Made by a program: the position numbers and the translations under genes
Shown here: piece after piece, positions 8,928 through 17,800 of the stretch
Layout of the letters: the number at the start of each line of letters is the position of its first letter
Numbering within the stretch: position 1 is the first letter of the stretch
Origin: Paraglaciecola sp. T6c
Lineage (GTDB): Bacteria; Pseudomonadota; Gammaproteobacteria; Enterobacterales; Alteromonadaceae
NCBI RefSeq assembly: GCF_000014225.1
Contig: NC_008228.1
Span: 3,844,001-3,908,000, forward strand
DNA length: 64,000 nt
Reading direction: 5' to 3'
The notes under the pieces: generated by a model
The model's input: the letters and a program-made list of their open reading frames with translations, nothing else
Database searches by the model: none
What the model was told of the DNA's origin: nothing

Positions 8928-10091
8928 TTAAATGGCTTTCAGCAGATCTCCATGAGCTGTGGCCGGACGTTCCGTAAGTTTCAGTAACCCGTCACCCGGC
9001 ATCAAACCAGTTTTTTCTATCAGCGCTTGATATCGTTGAGCTAACTTCTTACGAGATGAATCATAGAATCTCCCATCAAACCGAACACCACTTAGAACTT
9101 TTTCAATCGTACTGGCCCTGGTAATATCTTCAAGCGGGTAGGTCGGCAACGCCATGACGTCGGCTAATTCTTGCGTTCGAGAGTCATGGGGCAAAAATAT
9201 ACTTGGTGTTCCCGCTTGTAACGCCAACATATTTCCGTGCAGCCTAGTACCGACAGACAAATCAAATTGGTGTAGCTGATACATCCACTCGTTAACATCA
9301 AAATACGACACGAACTGATTATTGACCATTTTTTCAAAGTAAGATAAGGACACTGAAGGGGCAAATATATTGTGCACTCTGCGTAGAAGCTCGTTGTCTA
9401 TTTGCCTTGTGTCTCTATGGGATAGTTTCAACAAGTCTAGCGGTGCTTGATTGATTACATCAGTATTACGACCAATAGCCCAGTTAAACATAATTCGAAC
9501 TTTCTCAGCTAGTTTCGGAGTAATATCTATATTGAGAGCCAGTTTTTCGATGTTTTTCAGCTGCGAGAACTTGTTAGCTATTTGCAGTCCTAAATCCGGT
9601 GAAGGGTTAGTAAAATTTGACGGGCAACCAAGCACCTCTATATTATTCACTCCATTTTCAGCTAACACCTGAGCAGTATAGTTACCCCTTACTCCGACCT
9701 TCACAGCTCGTTCTGATATAACCTTTAAAAACCGCTTAGTCCCAGCATTGAATTGCAACTTTTTCGACATATTTGCTGCTTGAGCACCAAGTCCACATAT
9801 AAGTAATGGCGTGTCGGCTTTATCGATTAAGTCTGCCAATCCGCCCATATCCCAATCAGGATTCAGTTGGTTGGCAGCCGGAAATACAAGAAAATCATAG
9901 TTATTTTTCACATTCTGAGGATCGAAGCTCCACCCAAAATAATCTTTTGGATTAGCCACTTGTTGGCTCATCGCATACCAAAAAGCAAGGTTACCGGTGT
10001 TCAGACCAACTTCTTTAAAAAGCTTTTCGATGGGTTTATTAAAGCTATTTTCTATAAACCCAGGGCGTCCAATGAAAGCGACTCTTTTCAT
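8928..10091 (-). CDS. Polysaccharide pyruvyltransferase-family protein
   Basis: This protein of about 387 aa fits the polysaccharide pyruvyl transferase family (CsaB/WcaK type). Visible features are an N-terminal Rossmann-like segment, Leu-Gly-Cys-Pro-Ser near the middle, and the C-terminal Gly-Thr-Arg-Leu-His-Gly-Asn-Met motif typical of the family. Members add pyruvate ketals from phosphoenolpyruvate to sugars of surface polymers. In Gram-positive bacteria CsaB pyruvylates the cell-wall polymer that anchors SLH-type S-layer proteins, which is notable near an S-layer-like gene. The start is the second ATG (10091), because the AGGAG at 10098-10102 is 6 bp upstream of it and directly abuts the earlier ATG at 10097. 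Confidence 0.82.
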   Translation of the reverse strand: MKRVAFIGRPGFIENSFNKPIEKLFKEVGLNTGNLAFWYAMSQQVANPKDYFGWSFDPQNVKNNYDFLVFPAANQLNPDWDMGGLADLIDKADTPLLICGLGAQAANMSKKLQFNAGTKRFLKVISERAVKVGVRGNYTAQVLAENGVNNIEVLGCPSNFTNPSPDLGLQIANKFSQLKNIEKLALNIDITPKLAEKVRIMFNWAIGRNTDVINQAPLDLLKLSHRDTRQIDNELLRRVHNIFAPSVSLSYFEKMVNNQFVSYFDVNEWMYQLHQFDLSVGTRLHGNMLALQAGTPSIFLPHDSRTQELADVMALPTYPLEDITRASTIEKVLSGVRFDGRFYDSSRKKLAQRYQALIEKTGLMPGDGLLKLTERPATAHGDLLKAI

Positions 10092-10191
10092 GATCATCTC
10101 CTGAAATCTCCGATATTGATTAATTAATCAAATTTAATCGTATTTGATGACCTTAAGATTGCAGTTAGATGACGTTTAAATGAATCTGAGT

Positions 10192-11286
10192 CTAAGCGTG
10201 ACCATTACTCTTTAAAAAAATCTTCTTGATTTTTAACCACAAAGACTGAGATTTCACATGTCTTTTTAAAACATACGAAATCCTTTCACTATGATTAATT
10301 GAGGCAGTACTTGATTGCGATATTTTAACGCAAATATCGGTGTAAAGTTTTGGATACGAGTCCATTAAGTAATTACAAATTTGCCCCAGTTGCTGATGAC
10401 CGAGCAATTGTTCAGCACACTTAGGCATGGCACGAACTTTGAGATAATTAATTAAACGTCGACCATTGTGAACTTTATAGGTCTGCACAAAATCGCGGAC
10501 CTTATTTAACGCTTGTTTTTGGTAACGTTGCGACAGCTCGTCCGGTAATAAAGTGAATGACTTCGTACCATCGTTATAAGCTTGAAGTGCTTGGTCTATA
10601 GAAGGATCCAGCTCTGTCAATTTGAATTGATTTAACCAACGCTTAAACTCTAAAGCTTCCAGAGTATAGGATCGGTTCGTAATTTCCTTAACTGACAAAG
10701 GTGCAGGTAACGAAAGGTCCAAGCAAGAAGAAAAGTCCGACACAAGATCAAACCCACCATCATTCTTAGGTAAATACGCTCGAAGTAAAAAACGAGCTCT
10801 TCCGACAGTATTAATTAGTTCTGTCAAAATATTGATTGTCGTAGTGTGTAAATTTTTATTGAATTTAGCTTCAGAAGTTCGGTTGTGCCGTTTAACGGAT
10901 TGATTGTAAGATGACTCAAATGTCTCCAGAGGGCACCTTATATAAGCAATAAACTTTGCCGAAGGTATTTTTTCGGCTATATCTTCAACCAAATAGAAGA
11001 AATACTCAGAACTCAATAATAAAGTATGTGCAGAACTGCGCTCAAATGAGGCGAGTAATTGAGTTATTTTGTCAAGACTCACGCCCCACTTACCATCGTT
11101 ATCCATTGACAGAATTGATGTCAAATTACCTGAGCTAATACCATTTGGTCCAATTTCATGCTCTGGATAATACACACCACTATCACTCAAAAATGCTCTG
11201 CTTCTCTGCAAGGCATATTGAATAGCAGAGGTGCCACTTTTAGGTGGCCCTATGTGAATAAAAATTCGTTTACCCATGTCTTTCAA
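10192..11286 (-). CDS. Sulfotransferase-like protein, paralogue of 7639-8736
   Basis: This 364-aa protein has the 5'-PAPS loop Ile-Gly-Pro-Pro-Lys-Ser-Gly-Thr-Ser near its start and the 3'-phosphate element Tyr-Ile-Arg-Cys-Pro with Ser-Ser-Tyr-Asn-Gln further on. Its middle region (Leu-Glu-Ala-Leu-Glu-Phe-Lys-Arg-Trp, then Asp-Gln-Ala-Leu-Gln) aligns by eye with the product of 7639-8736, so the two arose by duplication. It presumably sulfates a different position or sugar of the same glycan. The start could be the first ATG (11286) or the fourth codon, Met (11277). It follows the cytidylyltransferase gene with one base between them. Confidence 0.78.
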   Translation of the reverse strand: MKDMGKRIFIHIGPPKSGTSAIQYALQRSRAFLSDSGVYYPEHEIGPNGISSGNLTSILSMDNDGKWGVSLDKITQLLASFERSSAHTLLLSSEYFFYLVEDIAEKIPSAKFIAYIRCPLETFESSYNQSVKRHNRTSEAKFNKNLHTTTINILTELINTVGRARFLLRAYLPKNDGGFDLVSDFSSCLDLSLPAPLSVKEITNRSYTLEALEFKRWLNQFKLTELDPSIDQALQAYNDGTKSFTLLPDELSQRYQKQALNKVRDFVQTYKVHNGRRLINYLKVRAMPKCAEQLLGHQQLGQICNYLMDSYPKLYTDICVKISQSSTASINHSERISYVLKRHVKSQSLWLKIKKIFLKSNGHA

Positions 11287-11287
11287 C

Positions 11288-11686
11288 TTACTCAGCGGAA
11301 GAGCTGATCACCTCAATCAATTCAGTAGTTGAAATAGAGGGTGTTCTAGGAAGGTAAACAACCTCACATAAGTCTTTCAAAAAATCGAATTTACCTTCCC
11401 AATCATTTCCCATTACTAAGACATCAGCCTTATAGTATCGAATATATTCAGCCTTCAATTCTAATGACTCTTCAGGAAAGCAAAGATTTACATAGCGCAA
11501 GCTATTGATGATCTTCATCCTATCATCCTGATGGTACACAGGGTTCCGCCCTTTTTTCGAAAAATTCAACTTGTCAGTTGAAACGCCGACTATCAACTGG
11601 TCTCCATGCATAGAGGCACGTTGAAGTAGGTTGATATGCCCAACATGAAATACATCAAAAGTGCCAAATGTTATTACTGTTTTCAT
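11288..11686 (-). CDS. tagD: Glycerol-3-phosphate cytidylyltransferase-like protein (TagD family)
   Basis: This 132-aa protein has the usual TagD length. It carries the nucleotidyltransferase His-Val-Gly-His motif at residues 14-17 and the C-terminal Arg-Thr-Pro-Ser-Ile-Ser-Thr-Thr, close to the RTxGISTT signature of CTP:glycerol-3-phosphate cytidylyltransferases. It would form CDP-glycerol or a related CDP-polyol in the cytoplasm. It sits directly downstream of two LicD-domain genes, and LicD/fukutin-type enzymes use CDP-activated alcohols. The three genes may therefore form a unit that adds polyol-phosphate to the polysaccharide. The exact substrate is not shown by sequence. Confidence 0.8.
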   Translation of the reverse strand: MKTVITFGTFDVFHVGHINLLQRASMHGDQLIVGVSTDKLNFSKKGRNPVYHQDDRMKIINSLRYVNLCFPEESLELKAEYIRYYKADVLVMGNDWEGKFDFLKDLCEVVYLPRTPSISTTELIEVISSSAE

Positions 11687-11701
11687 TGTTTCTCTTACAA
11701 A

Positions 11702-12979
11702 TTAGAAATATAGGAATGCAAAATCTTTCTTCGCTTTGCCCCAGTTAAAAGTCCATAGTGGATCAGGGCTACGCCATTGCTCACCATAGTTCAATACTAA
11801 CAGGGGCTCTGGGTTTCGCGGGAAATATAGCACTTGTCCACCAACGTCACGCTGAGTAAGTGGCAGCACATCATTTACTGGAATTTCATTGCGCCCAATT
11901 GGATTCATACTACAGTTACCGCCTTCCACGAAACCAGTAAATATATCTAGGCTTAAACCACCTGGTGTTGTACACCAATAATGAGCAATCCCAGATGGCG
12001 CAAGTCTACAGCCTTTGGTAGCTAAGAATTCGATAAGGCGTTGTCGTTCGGCTAAAATTGCCGATTCAGTCTCTTCATTACTGATGTAACATATATCCAC
12101 ATCATCGTCGTGACCAATTAATGCTCCATCTCTTACCAAGCCTAGTAATGTGCCTGAAGACACAAACGCTGGGACTTTGAACTCTTCATTAATCCAAAAT
12201 AACAATTTTGATAATTCTTTGAAAACTTTACTTTTCTCTGCAGCGCTTTTAAGGTCAAATGTTTGCATAAAACCGTGAGGCCCAAATGCGACGCCCTTGC
12301 TAGCAACCAATTCATTAATCATTTGATGATAAACAAGTGCTTTATCTCCATCGCCTTGATTTTTTAGTTTCTTGAGATATGCAGAAGGGGGCCCCGCATT
12401 TAAAATACCTGCGTGCAACAGAGCATGCTCAAATTCACTCAAATTTCCTTCTTTGTAGCTTTTAATGAACCCCCAGTTGTCATGAACTAGTTGCCAATGC
12501 CTTAAATCACGGGACGTTTCAACTTTCAAACTAAGTGCACGCGTGTAATGCTGTCCCTCACGATTAAATACGATAATCTTCGCAAGATTGCGAATAGTAC
12601 CTAAATCTATAACCAGCCAAGGATTGTGCTCTCTTTTAGTATGGAATCCAGCCCCACCATTTTTTTTACCGTTTATCGCACCCTGCCCGTTATATTTTTG
12701 TTCATCATTGTACGTAGAACTAATAATGGTTTGCTTATTAGGAGCAACATTACGACCTGCTTGGTTGTATATTTCTATTGCGTCAAGATGGAAGGACGAT
12801 TCGGCTTGCAGACTAAGACGAATAAAGCGCGCCTTATTTGCGGTTTCGATGATAAGAGGATCATCACTTTTCACCCCTTTGAATTCTCTCAAAGGGTGAG
12901 ACTTTAGATACCTTTCAATGGATTTTAAAGTATCCGATTCGTCTTCTATTGAAGAAGATTTTTTTCTAAAAGAAAACAT
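11702..12979 (-). CDS. LicD-family phosphotransferase with N-terminal discoidin-like domain
   Basis: This 425-aa protein has two parts. Residues about 45-170 look like an F5/8 type C (discoidin) carbohydrate-binding domain, with Arg-Phe-Ile-Arg-Leu near the start and Pro-Trp-Leu-Val-Ile-Asp-Leu-Gly in the middle. Residues about 255-425 are a LicD domain with Ser-Ser-Gly-Thr-Leu-Leu-Gly-Leu-Val-Arg and the catalytic His-Asp-Asp-Asp-Val-Asp at 290-295. LicD proteins transfer phosphocholine or polyol-phosphate from CDP donors to glycans. The adjacent TagD-like gene suggests CDP-glycerol as donor. No signal peptide is seen, so it should act in the cytoplasm. An AGGGA ribosome-binding site precedes the ATG. 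Confidence 0.8.
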   Translation of the reverse strand: MFSFRKKSSSIEDESDTLKSIERYLKSHPLREFKGVKSDDPLIIETANKARFIRLSLQAESSFHLDAIEIYNQAGRNVAPNKQTIISSTYNDEQKYNGQGAINGKKNGGAGFHTKREHNPWLVIDLGTIRNLAKIIVFNREGQHYTRALSLKVETSRDLRHWQLVHDNWGFIKSYKEGNLSEFEHALLHAGILNAGPPSAYLKKLKNQGDGDKALVYHQMINELVASKGVAFGPHGFMQTFDLKSAAEKSKVFKELSKLLFWINEEFKVPAFVSSGTLLGLVRDGALIGHDDDVDICYISNEETESAILAERQRLIEFLATKGCRLAPSGIAHYWCTTPGGLSLDIFTGFVEGGNCSMNPIGRNEIPVNDVLPLTQRDVGGQVLYFPRNPEPLLVLNYGEQWRSPDPLWTFNWGKAKKDFAFLYF

Positions 12980-13006
12980 AAATTCCCTAGGTTTGAAGTA
13001 CTTGCT

Positions 13007-14962
13007 TTATAATTCGAATGTTGGATCTGGTGTTGTCCAGCCTTTACCGTAACGGTCTTCCAAAAATGCCTCAATTTGTGCTGGGGCATAAAATTCATAT
13101 CCACGAAACTCCATCTTACCCAAAGGCTCTAATAGGCTCTTAGACACTTCCCTTACTCGATAACCTTGCATGTGAGTCCAGACTTTTTTAGGTTGCTCTG
13201 GCATTCGATAAATGAAAAACAAATCCATGTCAAAGTCTTCAAAGTAGCAATGCAAATTTAAACTGGTTGGTGTTGGTGGCTTACAAGACACCCCTAGGCC
13301 ACGAAGCACGTCCGCCCAAGCTAAAGTCGCGTCTAGATATGTGACATTTTCAGGTAAATCGACCACCACCGCTAAGTCAATATCATCATCATGAGGTAAG
13401 AAATCACCGTCTCGATGTATGCCAAGTAACGTTCCGTAACAGGGAAACGCCTTCAGGTTAAGTTTGAGTTCGAGGAAATCGGTAAAGCGCTTCATCCTCG
13501 TAGCAAGAAATTGTGAATCGATATGCTCGAACGGCACCGTTAAGCCATGACGAGTGTATATTACAGGAGGCAAATACGTGGCTGTGTTTCCTCCACTTTC
13601 CACACCATCATAGAACGCAGTTAGTAAATTTTTATTACCACGAAACAATGGTTTGACTGTTCGTGCCTGGCTCATCCTATAAGTAGCCAGAAATTGTCCA
13701 AGGTGATCCGCAAACCTCTCGTCCCAATCATCGCCTAATACCCACTCTTGCATGGATATCAATGCTAAATGAGCCGCCAGCTTGTCAATTGTTGAATCTA
13801 GAGTTTTCCACTCAACTCCGTCATCTGATGCTTGGACTATTCTTTGAACAAACGCATCCCCACTGTAAAAATCTTCACACCACAAAGAAACACTTTTACA
13901 ACTAGCTAAGTCTGCACTCGAAAAATTAAATACATGTGGGTGTTGTAACGTCCATAGATGTTCTTTCAAAGGGAGATAATTAAGTGAAAAATCTGTGCTC
14001 GACTCTTCATCCAAGGTTATCAATTTATTCTTGACTGAAATATTCAATTTCACTGGGCGTTCCAACTTTCTTCTAAACCCTACGATCCGTATGAATTTTG
14101 TCGTACGTGGAATAACGATTTTGACTGCGTCTTTTTGCACATTAGGCAGATCTGGTGTGGAATAACCAATAGTCGAATTTATTTTTCTGATTAAATCAAG
14201 CAACGCCGATTTGTCTGTTGTGTCGCAAACGCTTTTTGTCACATATTTGCTGAAAGAGGACTCGAGCTGGGTCGCGAGCTTAGTATGTCCTTGAGATTTA
14301 AGATAACTATCACAGCGTTTTATCAACGGAAGCGCTTGACGACTAAATAGATCTTCAGCTCCCTTCTTTAATATGCGCCCTCCTCTAAAAACTCTCTTAC
14401 TGTCCTCATCATACCCAGTAAAAATAATGCTTCTTGCCCGAATCCCCCATTTGTCTTTGCGATTATAGAACTCCACAAACTCAACAAAATGGGGTTCACT
14501 AAAAACGATACTCCACCATGGCTTTACTTCACGCCGAGAATGGGCTGAAACTGAATTTTCAACTCCCCCCGACATCACAGCATTAGCATCAGGTAAGGCA
14601 TCAATTAGGGTGCTCATGGAGCATTCGTAGCCCTTTTCTATTTTGTACAAAGAGCCGTTGCCATCTCTAGCCCAAATAGCAATGTAATTGAAGTTTAATA
14701 CTTCTGGGAATTCAGCGATTAACTCCAGTTTGAGAAACTTGATAGGTTTAGCTATATGAATTTGAGTAGCAGCCACGTTGCGAAACGCCCCAAAAATAAA
14801 CCCTGGGAGACGTTTTTTTAGCAATAGTGCTTTAGCTGAATCACCATTAAATTCAGGCCCTGCATAAGCATTAAAATACTGCTCTTCAGGGCTTACAGAT
14901 TTACATTTTGATTGTCTAAAGAAGGGAAAACGTGAAATTTCCTTTTTCAAATAAGATAACAT
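13007..14962 (-). CDS. Large LicD-family phosphotransferase with repeated discoidin-like domains
   Basis: This 651-aa protein carries a C-terminal LicD domain with Tyr-Gly-Thr-Leu-Leu-Gly-Ile-His-Arg-Asp and catalytic His-Asp-Asp-Asp-Ile-Asp at 524-529, followed by a His-Cys-Tyr-Phe-Glu-Asp-Phe-Asp-Met-Asp segment. The N-terminal 400 residues seem to hold two discoidin-like beta domains (about 60-190 and 280-400), judged from the Phe-Leu-Lys-Leu-Glu-Leu and Phe-Ile-Arg-Ile-Val-Gly starts. It is probably a paralogue of the next gene with a different acceptor. It lacks a signal peptide. The ribosome-binding site is weak. Confidence 0.76.
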   Translation of the reverse strand: MLSYLKKEISRFPFFRQSKCKSVSPEEQYFNAYAGPEFNGDSAKALLLKKRLPGFIFGAFRNVAATQIHIAKPIKFLKLELIAEFPEVLNFNYIAIWARDGNGSLYKIEKGYECSMSTLIDALPDANAVMSGGVENSVSAHSRREVKPWWSIVFSEPHFVEFVEFYNRKDKWGIRARSIIFTGYDEDSKRVFRGGRILKKGAEDLFSRQALPLIKRCDSYLKSQGHTKLATQLESSFSKYVTKSVCDTTDKSALLDLIRKINSTIGYSTPDLPNVQKDAVKIVIPRTTKFIRIVGFRRKLERPVKLNISVKNKLITLDEESSTDFSLNYLPLKEHLWTLQHPHVFNFSSADLASCKSVSLWCEDFYSGDAFVQRIVQASDDGVEWKTLDSTIDKLAAHLALISMQEWVLGDDWDERFADHLGQFLATYRMSQARTVKPLFRGNKNLLTAFYDGVESGGNTATYLPPVIYTRHGLTVPFEHIDSQFLATRMKRFTDFLELKLNLKAFPCYGTLLGIHRDGDFLPHDDDIDLAVVVDLPENVTYLDATLAWADVLRGLGVSCKPPTPTSLNLHCYFEDFDMDLFFIYRMPEQPKKVWTHMQGYRVREVSKSLLEPLGKMEFRGYEFYAPAQIEAFLEDRYGKGWTTPDPTFEL

Positions 14963-15107
14963 ATAGGTGTAATTTTTTTAGCATTCCAGTAAACCGGAGA
15001 TTATACCCGAATGTCACATTAGTGTCATAAATTAGTTCGCGTATTGCCAGATACGCGAGCAATATATTCTAGAGTGACTGCAGAGTTAGGGGAAGATCAA
15101 TCGATTT

Positions 15108-16220
15108 TCATCTTAGGTAGTAATCCTCAGTATAGGAATAGCCTTGTCTCGTCATTTCTTTATCACAATGTCGCTTGAAAATTGAGATATCTTCTTCCGA
15201 CCAACCTGTTTTCTCAAGCGAGATGGCACTTTTTTCATAACTTTGTTGTGGACTCTCTCGCCGAAGAAAATCTGACATATCATCCTTCTGCTTCTGAGTT
15301 AGGCCTAGATGTGCAGCAATTTTTTCAACGACGGGGGCAGGCTCGTTAGCTAATTCAAATTGCTCAACCTCCAACTTCCACTGTGAATGCCCAAGCATAA
15401 CACTGATAACTTTTTGAGCATTACGCCATTGTATGAGTGTCCTTGTCCATTGCTGACAGTGATTTTCAAACTTGGTATCGCCGAATTTTTTCAGGCGAGA
15501 CCTGACGTTCTCAATCCCTCGACGTTTGCAAAAAATCACCTTAGCGTGAGGATATGCTCTCAACAACACGGGTAAAGCTTCAATCATCGGAATACCCGGC
15601 GTCTTATCTATAACAAATTTATCACCGTAGAACACGCGATGAATTCTTCTTAAGACGTTAAGTAATTCTGCTTCTATGTGCGTAGGTGTAACATCGTATG
15701 CGAGTGTTCCTGCATTTTTCGATGCAGGTGAATCGGTAAAATACTGATCACAAGAGCTTATCAAATGTTGAAAAAGAGGCGCGACATGAGATTCTTCGTG
15801 CCCGCTATACTCTGTCGATGTTCTGAGACTCCCCCCAAGCGCAGTCGTACCGCTTCGGGGAGCTCCTACAATGAGTGTAACGTCGGGAACATTTTGCGTG
15901 TGTGAGAAAGTAATTGACGCTACTTTCGTCTTTTTTCCATCCAATTGCACACCAAAGATCACATAAGACAAAGTATCCTTGAGCAATTCCTGCTCCGTAA
16001 ATGAGATGCTAATCTCTCTATCTTCAAGCTGTAAGTTCGTAGATAAGTGGTTCGTTTTATCTGCTACATTCTCCAACGTAAATAAAGAAAAGAGTATACC
16101 GTCAGAGGAAACATCGAACGAAAAAGTGAAATCATTTAAATTATGCACATATCCCACTGTTGCCAAACCTTGTTTTACTGACAAAGCGCTATTCGGGAAA
16201 ATTCCAACCAAATAATGAAT
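15108..16220 (-). CDS. Sulfotransferase-family protein with N-terminal beta domain and unusual start
   Basis: This protein of about 370 aa has a 110-residue beta-rich N-terminal region of unknown function, then a sulfotransferase domain with the PAPS loop Val-Gly-Ala-Pro-Arg-Ser-Gly-Thr-Thr. A Lys-Thr-Pro-Gly-Ile-Pro segment and the 3'-phosphate-like Cys-Lys-Arg-Arg-Gly-Ile-Glu-Asn-Val-Arg-Ser follow. No ATG or GTG opens the frame. The strong AAAGGAGGAG site (16230-16239) is 10 bp from an ATT at 16220, 7 bp from an ATC at 16223 and about 19 bp from a TTG at 16211. I give 16220 as the outer likely limit; TTG at 16211 is the conventional alternative. Confidence 0.72.
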   Translation of the reverse strand: MHYLVGIFPNSALSVKQGLATVGYVHNLNDFTFSFDVSSDGILFSLFTLENVADKTNHLSTNLQLEDREISISFTEQELLKDTLSYVIFGVQLDGKKTKVASITFSHTQNVPDVTLIVGAPRSGTTALGGSLRTSTEYSGHEESHVAPLFQHLISSCDQYFTDSPASKNAGTLAYDVTPTHIEAELLNVLRRIHRVFYGDKFVIDKTPGIPMIEALPVLLRAYPHAKVIFCKRRGIENVRSRLKKFGDTKFENHCQQWTRTLIQWRNAQKVISVMLGHSQWKLEVEQFELANEPAPVVEKIAAHLGLTQKQKDDMSDFLRRESPQQSYEKSAISLEKTGWSEEDISIFKRHCDKEMTRQGYSYTEDYYLR

Positions 16221-16229
16221 GATAAAAGC

Positions 16230-16239
16230 TCCTCCTTTG
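16230..16239 (-). promoter_or_regulatory. Very strong ribosome-binding site without a standard start codon at normal spacing
   Basis: The minus strand reads AAAGGAGGAG here, nearly a perfect anti-Shine-Dalgarno match. The codons at normal distance in the only open frame are ATC (16223) and ATT (16220); the nearest canonical start is TTG at 16211, too distant for optimal use. This suggests a rare start codon or a sequence change that removed an ATG. Confidence 0.6.
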
Positions 16240-16381
16240 AAAGCTGTGGAAAAATATTAAGGCACCACAGCGAACTCTATTAAAATTCGATGTGATGTCA
16301 GATGTTCGCAACTAAATATAAACTTAAAAATAGTAGCTTACACGGATGAAATAGTCGGTGTCTTGAGAGCCAAACGGCGCT

Positions 16382-17755
16382 CTAACGTCTGGGGATTATC
16401 CTCATAAAACGTTCCACCGACTGACCGATAACTAAATCTGGTTTGAAAGTTTCAATTATTGTGAAGTCAAACTCTGCAGCCCAAACGAAATAACACTCTT
16501 CGAAACAATAAGATAGCCAAAAAGTAAGATGATGCTGTTTTTTGCCTATATCTGCAAATGAATTGCCAAAAATCAGCACTTTCTGTTTTATGGGCGCATC
16601 AAAGTTTACCCAATGAATTTTTTGCCCCATATGAGCCTTGATATTTGGCACACACTGATACTCAACAGTTCTTTTATGCGTCGGTAAATTAGATAATGCT
16701 TTAGTCCTCTCCAATATTTTTAGAGGATAGAATTTACTCCCTAAGTCCCCCGCATACTTGCATAGTAGGTCGAAATTAGGTGAGAAACCATGATCTACAT
16801 TGAGATGTTTCATTAAGCTATCAAATAAAAGAAAATTGCCAAGCGCGTTGAAGTGACTATCTGTTTTATAAAATATGTCGCCATTAACGTGGCTAGAAAA
16901 TGCGTCGTATACTGACACGTAACTCTCCACCTTCGCATTTTCAACCATCTGCAGCAATCGAGATGGGCCTTGGATATTTCTATAGTAGCGCCCCGGCAGT
17001 AACGTTTGCTTTTCCGGTATGATTATCTGCAAATATCGATAGCCAGAGTTACTTGCTATCCTTTGACGCTCCTGTATGAGAGAACACCAACCTTCGGCTT
17101 TTTCACAATGAATATCCGTGCCTCTAAATAAATCATCAACATGATTTGAGCCACCATGTAAAAAGAGATGACCAGATTTTCCAGTTATTGCAACCCCACG
17201 TTTTGAACGCACACCTGCGTGAAGATAAAATTCAGAAATATCTTTGGTTATCAACTCAGCCATCACAAAGTCAACATTACCCTCTGGGACCACTTTCGAT
17301 TCTTGTTCTGTCGTTATAGCTTTTAGAGAGGGCAAAGGTTCTTTGTTATATTTCGCCTGAGAAGCCATTAGATTAAGAAAATACATGGATGTTGATGACT
17401 CTAACAAATTTGCTTGAACGTTAGGCAACACAGAGGGCTCAACGCGTCCATTTTTGTCTAGGTAAAATATAGACACATGGCTTAAATCACTGATTTTTTG
17501 TTTAAAACGTAATCTAAAACCATATAGGTTATTAGATTTGTTGACCTGCAGAGTTTCTCTATGAAAAAAAAAGGCTTTAAAATCAACGTTAGAGCCACTT
17601 TCAATAACATGAAAATGGATGCCTACGGGATTGTTTCCATCCTGTGGGATAATCCAACCCGATGCTTGCTCTTCATCGAATCTCTCAAGTAAAAAACCTT
17701 TATATTTTTGTACTTTACCCCAGCCGATTAGCTTTTTTTTGAGACTACTCAACAT
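16382..17755 (-). CDS. AlgX/AlgJ-like SGNH-family protein, possible polysaccharide O-acyltransferase
   Basis: This 457-aa protein has a C-terminal domain like AlgX/AlgJ and related SGNH acetyltransferases: Gly-Lys-Ser-Gly-His-Leu-Phe-Leu near residue 192, the catalytic-type Thr-Asp-Ser-His-Phe-Asn at 298-303 and Phe-Gly-Asn-Ser-Phe at 396-400. Unlike AlgX it has no signal peptide. Instead, the first 110 residues form a beta domain with Ala-Ser-Gly-Trp, resembling the N-terminal modules of nearby glycosyltransferases. It may act on the growing glycan in the cytoplasm. Acetylation is inferred from the family only. It follows the GT4 gene and precedes a sulfotransferase gene in the same minus-strand run. 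Confidence 0.7.
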   Translation of the reverse strand: MLSSLKKKLIGWGKVQKYKGFLLERFDEEQASGWIIPQDGNNPVGIHFHVIESGSNVDFKAFFFHRETLQVNKSNNLYGFRLRFKQKISDLSHVSIFYLDKNGRVEPSVLPNVQANLLESSTSMYFLNLMASQAKYNKEPLPSLKAITTEQESKVVPEGNVDFVMAELITKDISEFYLHAGVRSKRGVAITGKSGHLFLHGGSNHVDDLFRGTDIHCEKAEGWCSLIQERQRIASNSGYRYLQIIIPEKQTLLPGRYYRNIQGPSRLLQMVENAKVESYVSVYDAFSSHVNGDIFYKTDSHFNALGNFLLFDSLMKHLNVDHGFSPNFDLLCKYAGDLGSKFYPLKILERTKALSNLPTHKRTVEYQCVPNIKAHMGQKIHWVNFDAPIKQKVLIFGNSFADIGKKQHHLTFWLSYCFEECYFVWAAEFDFTIIETFKPDLVIGQSVERFMRIIPRR

Positions 17756-17800
17756 TGATCTTAAGCTTCCTAGCGCTTGCCGTGTTGGGCGCCGATACAG

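Noticed and set aside
12588-12907. Two overlapping plus-strand frames of about 100 codons opposite the LicD gene
   Set aside because: They lie fully antisense to a gene with clear domain motifs, are in two different frames of the same stretch, and resemble no family.
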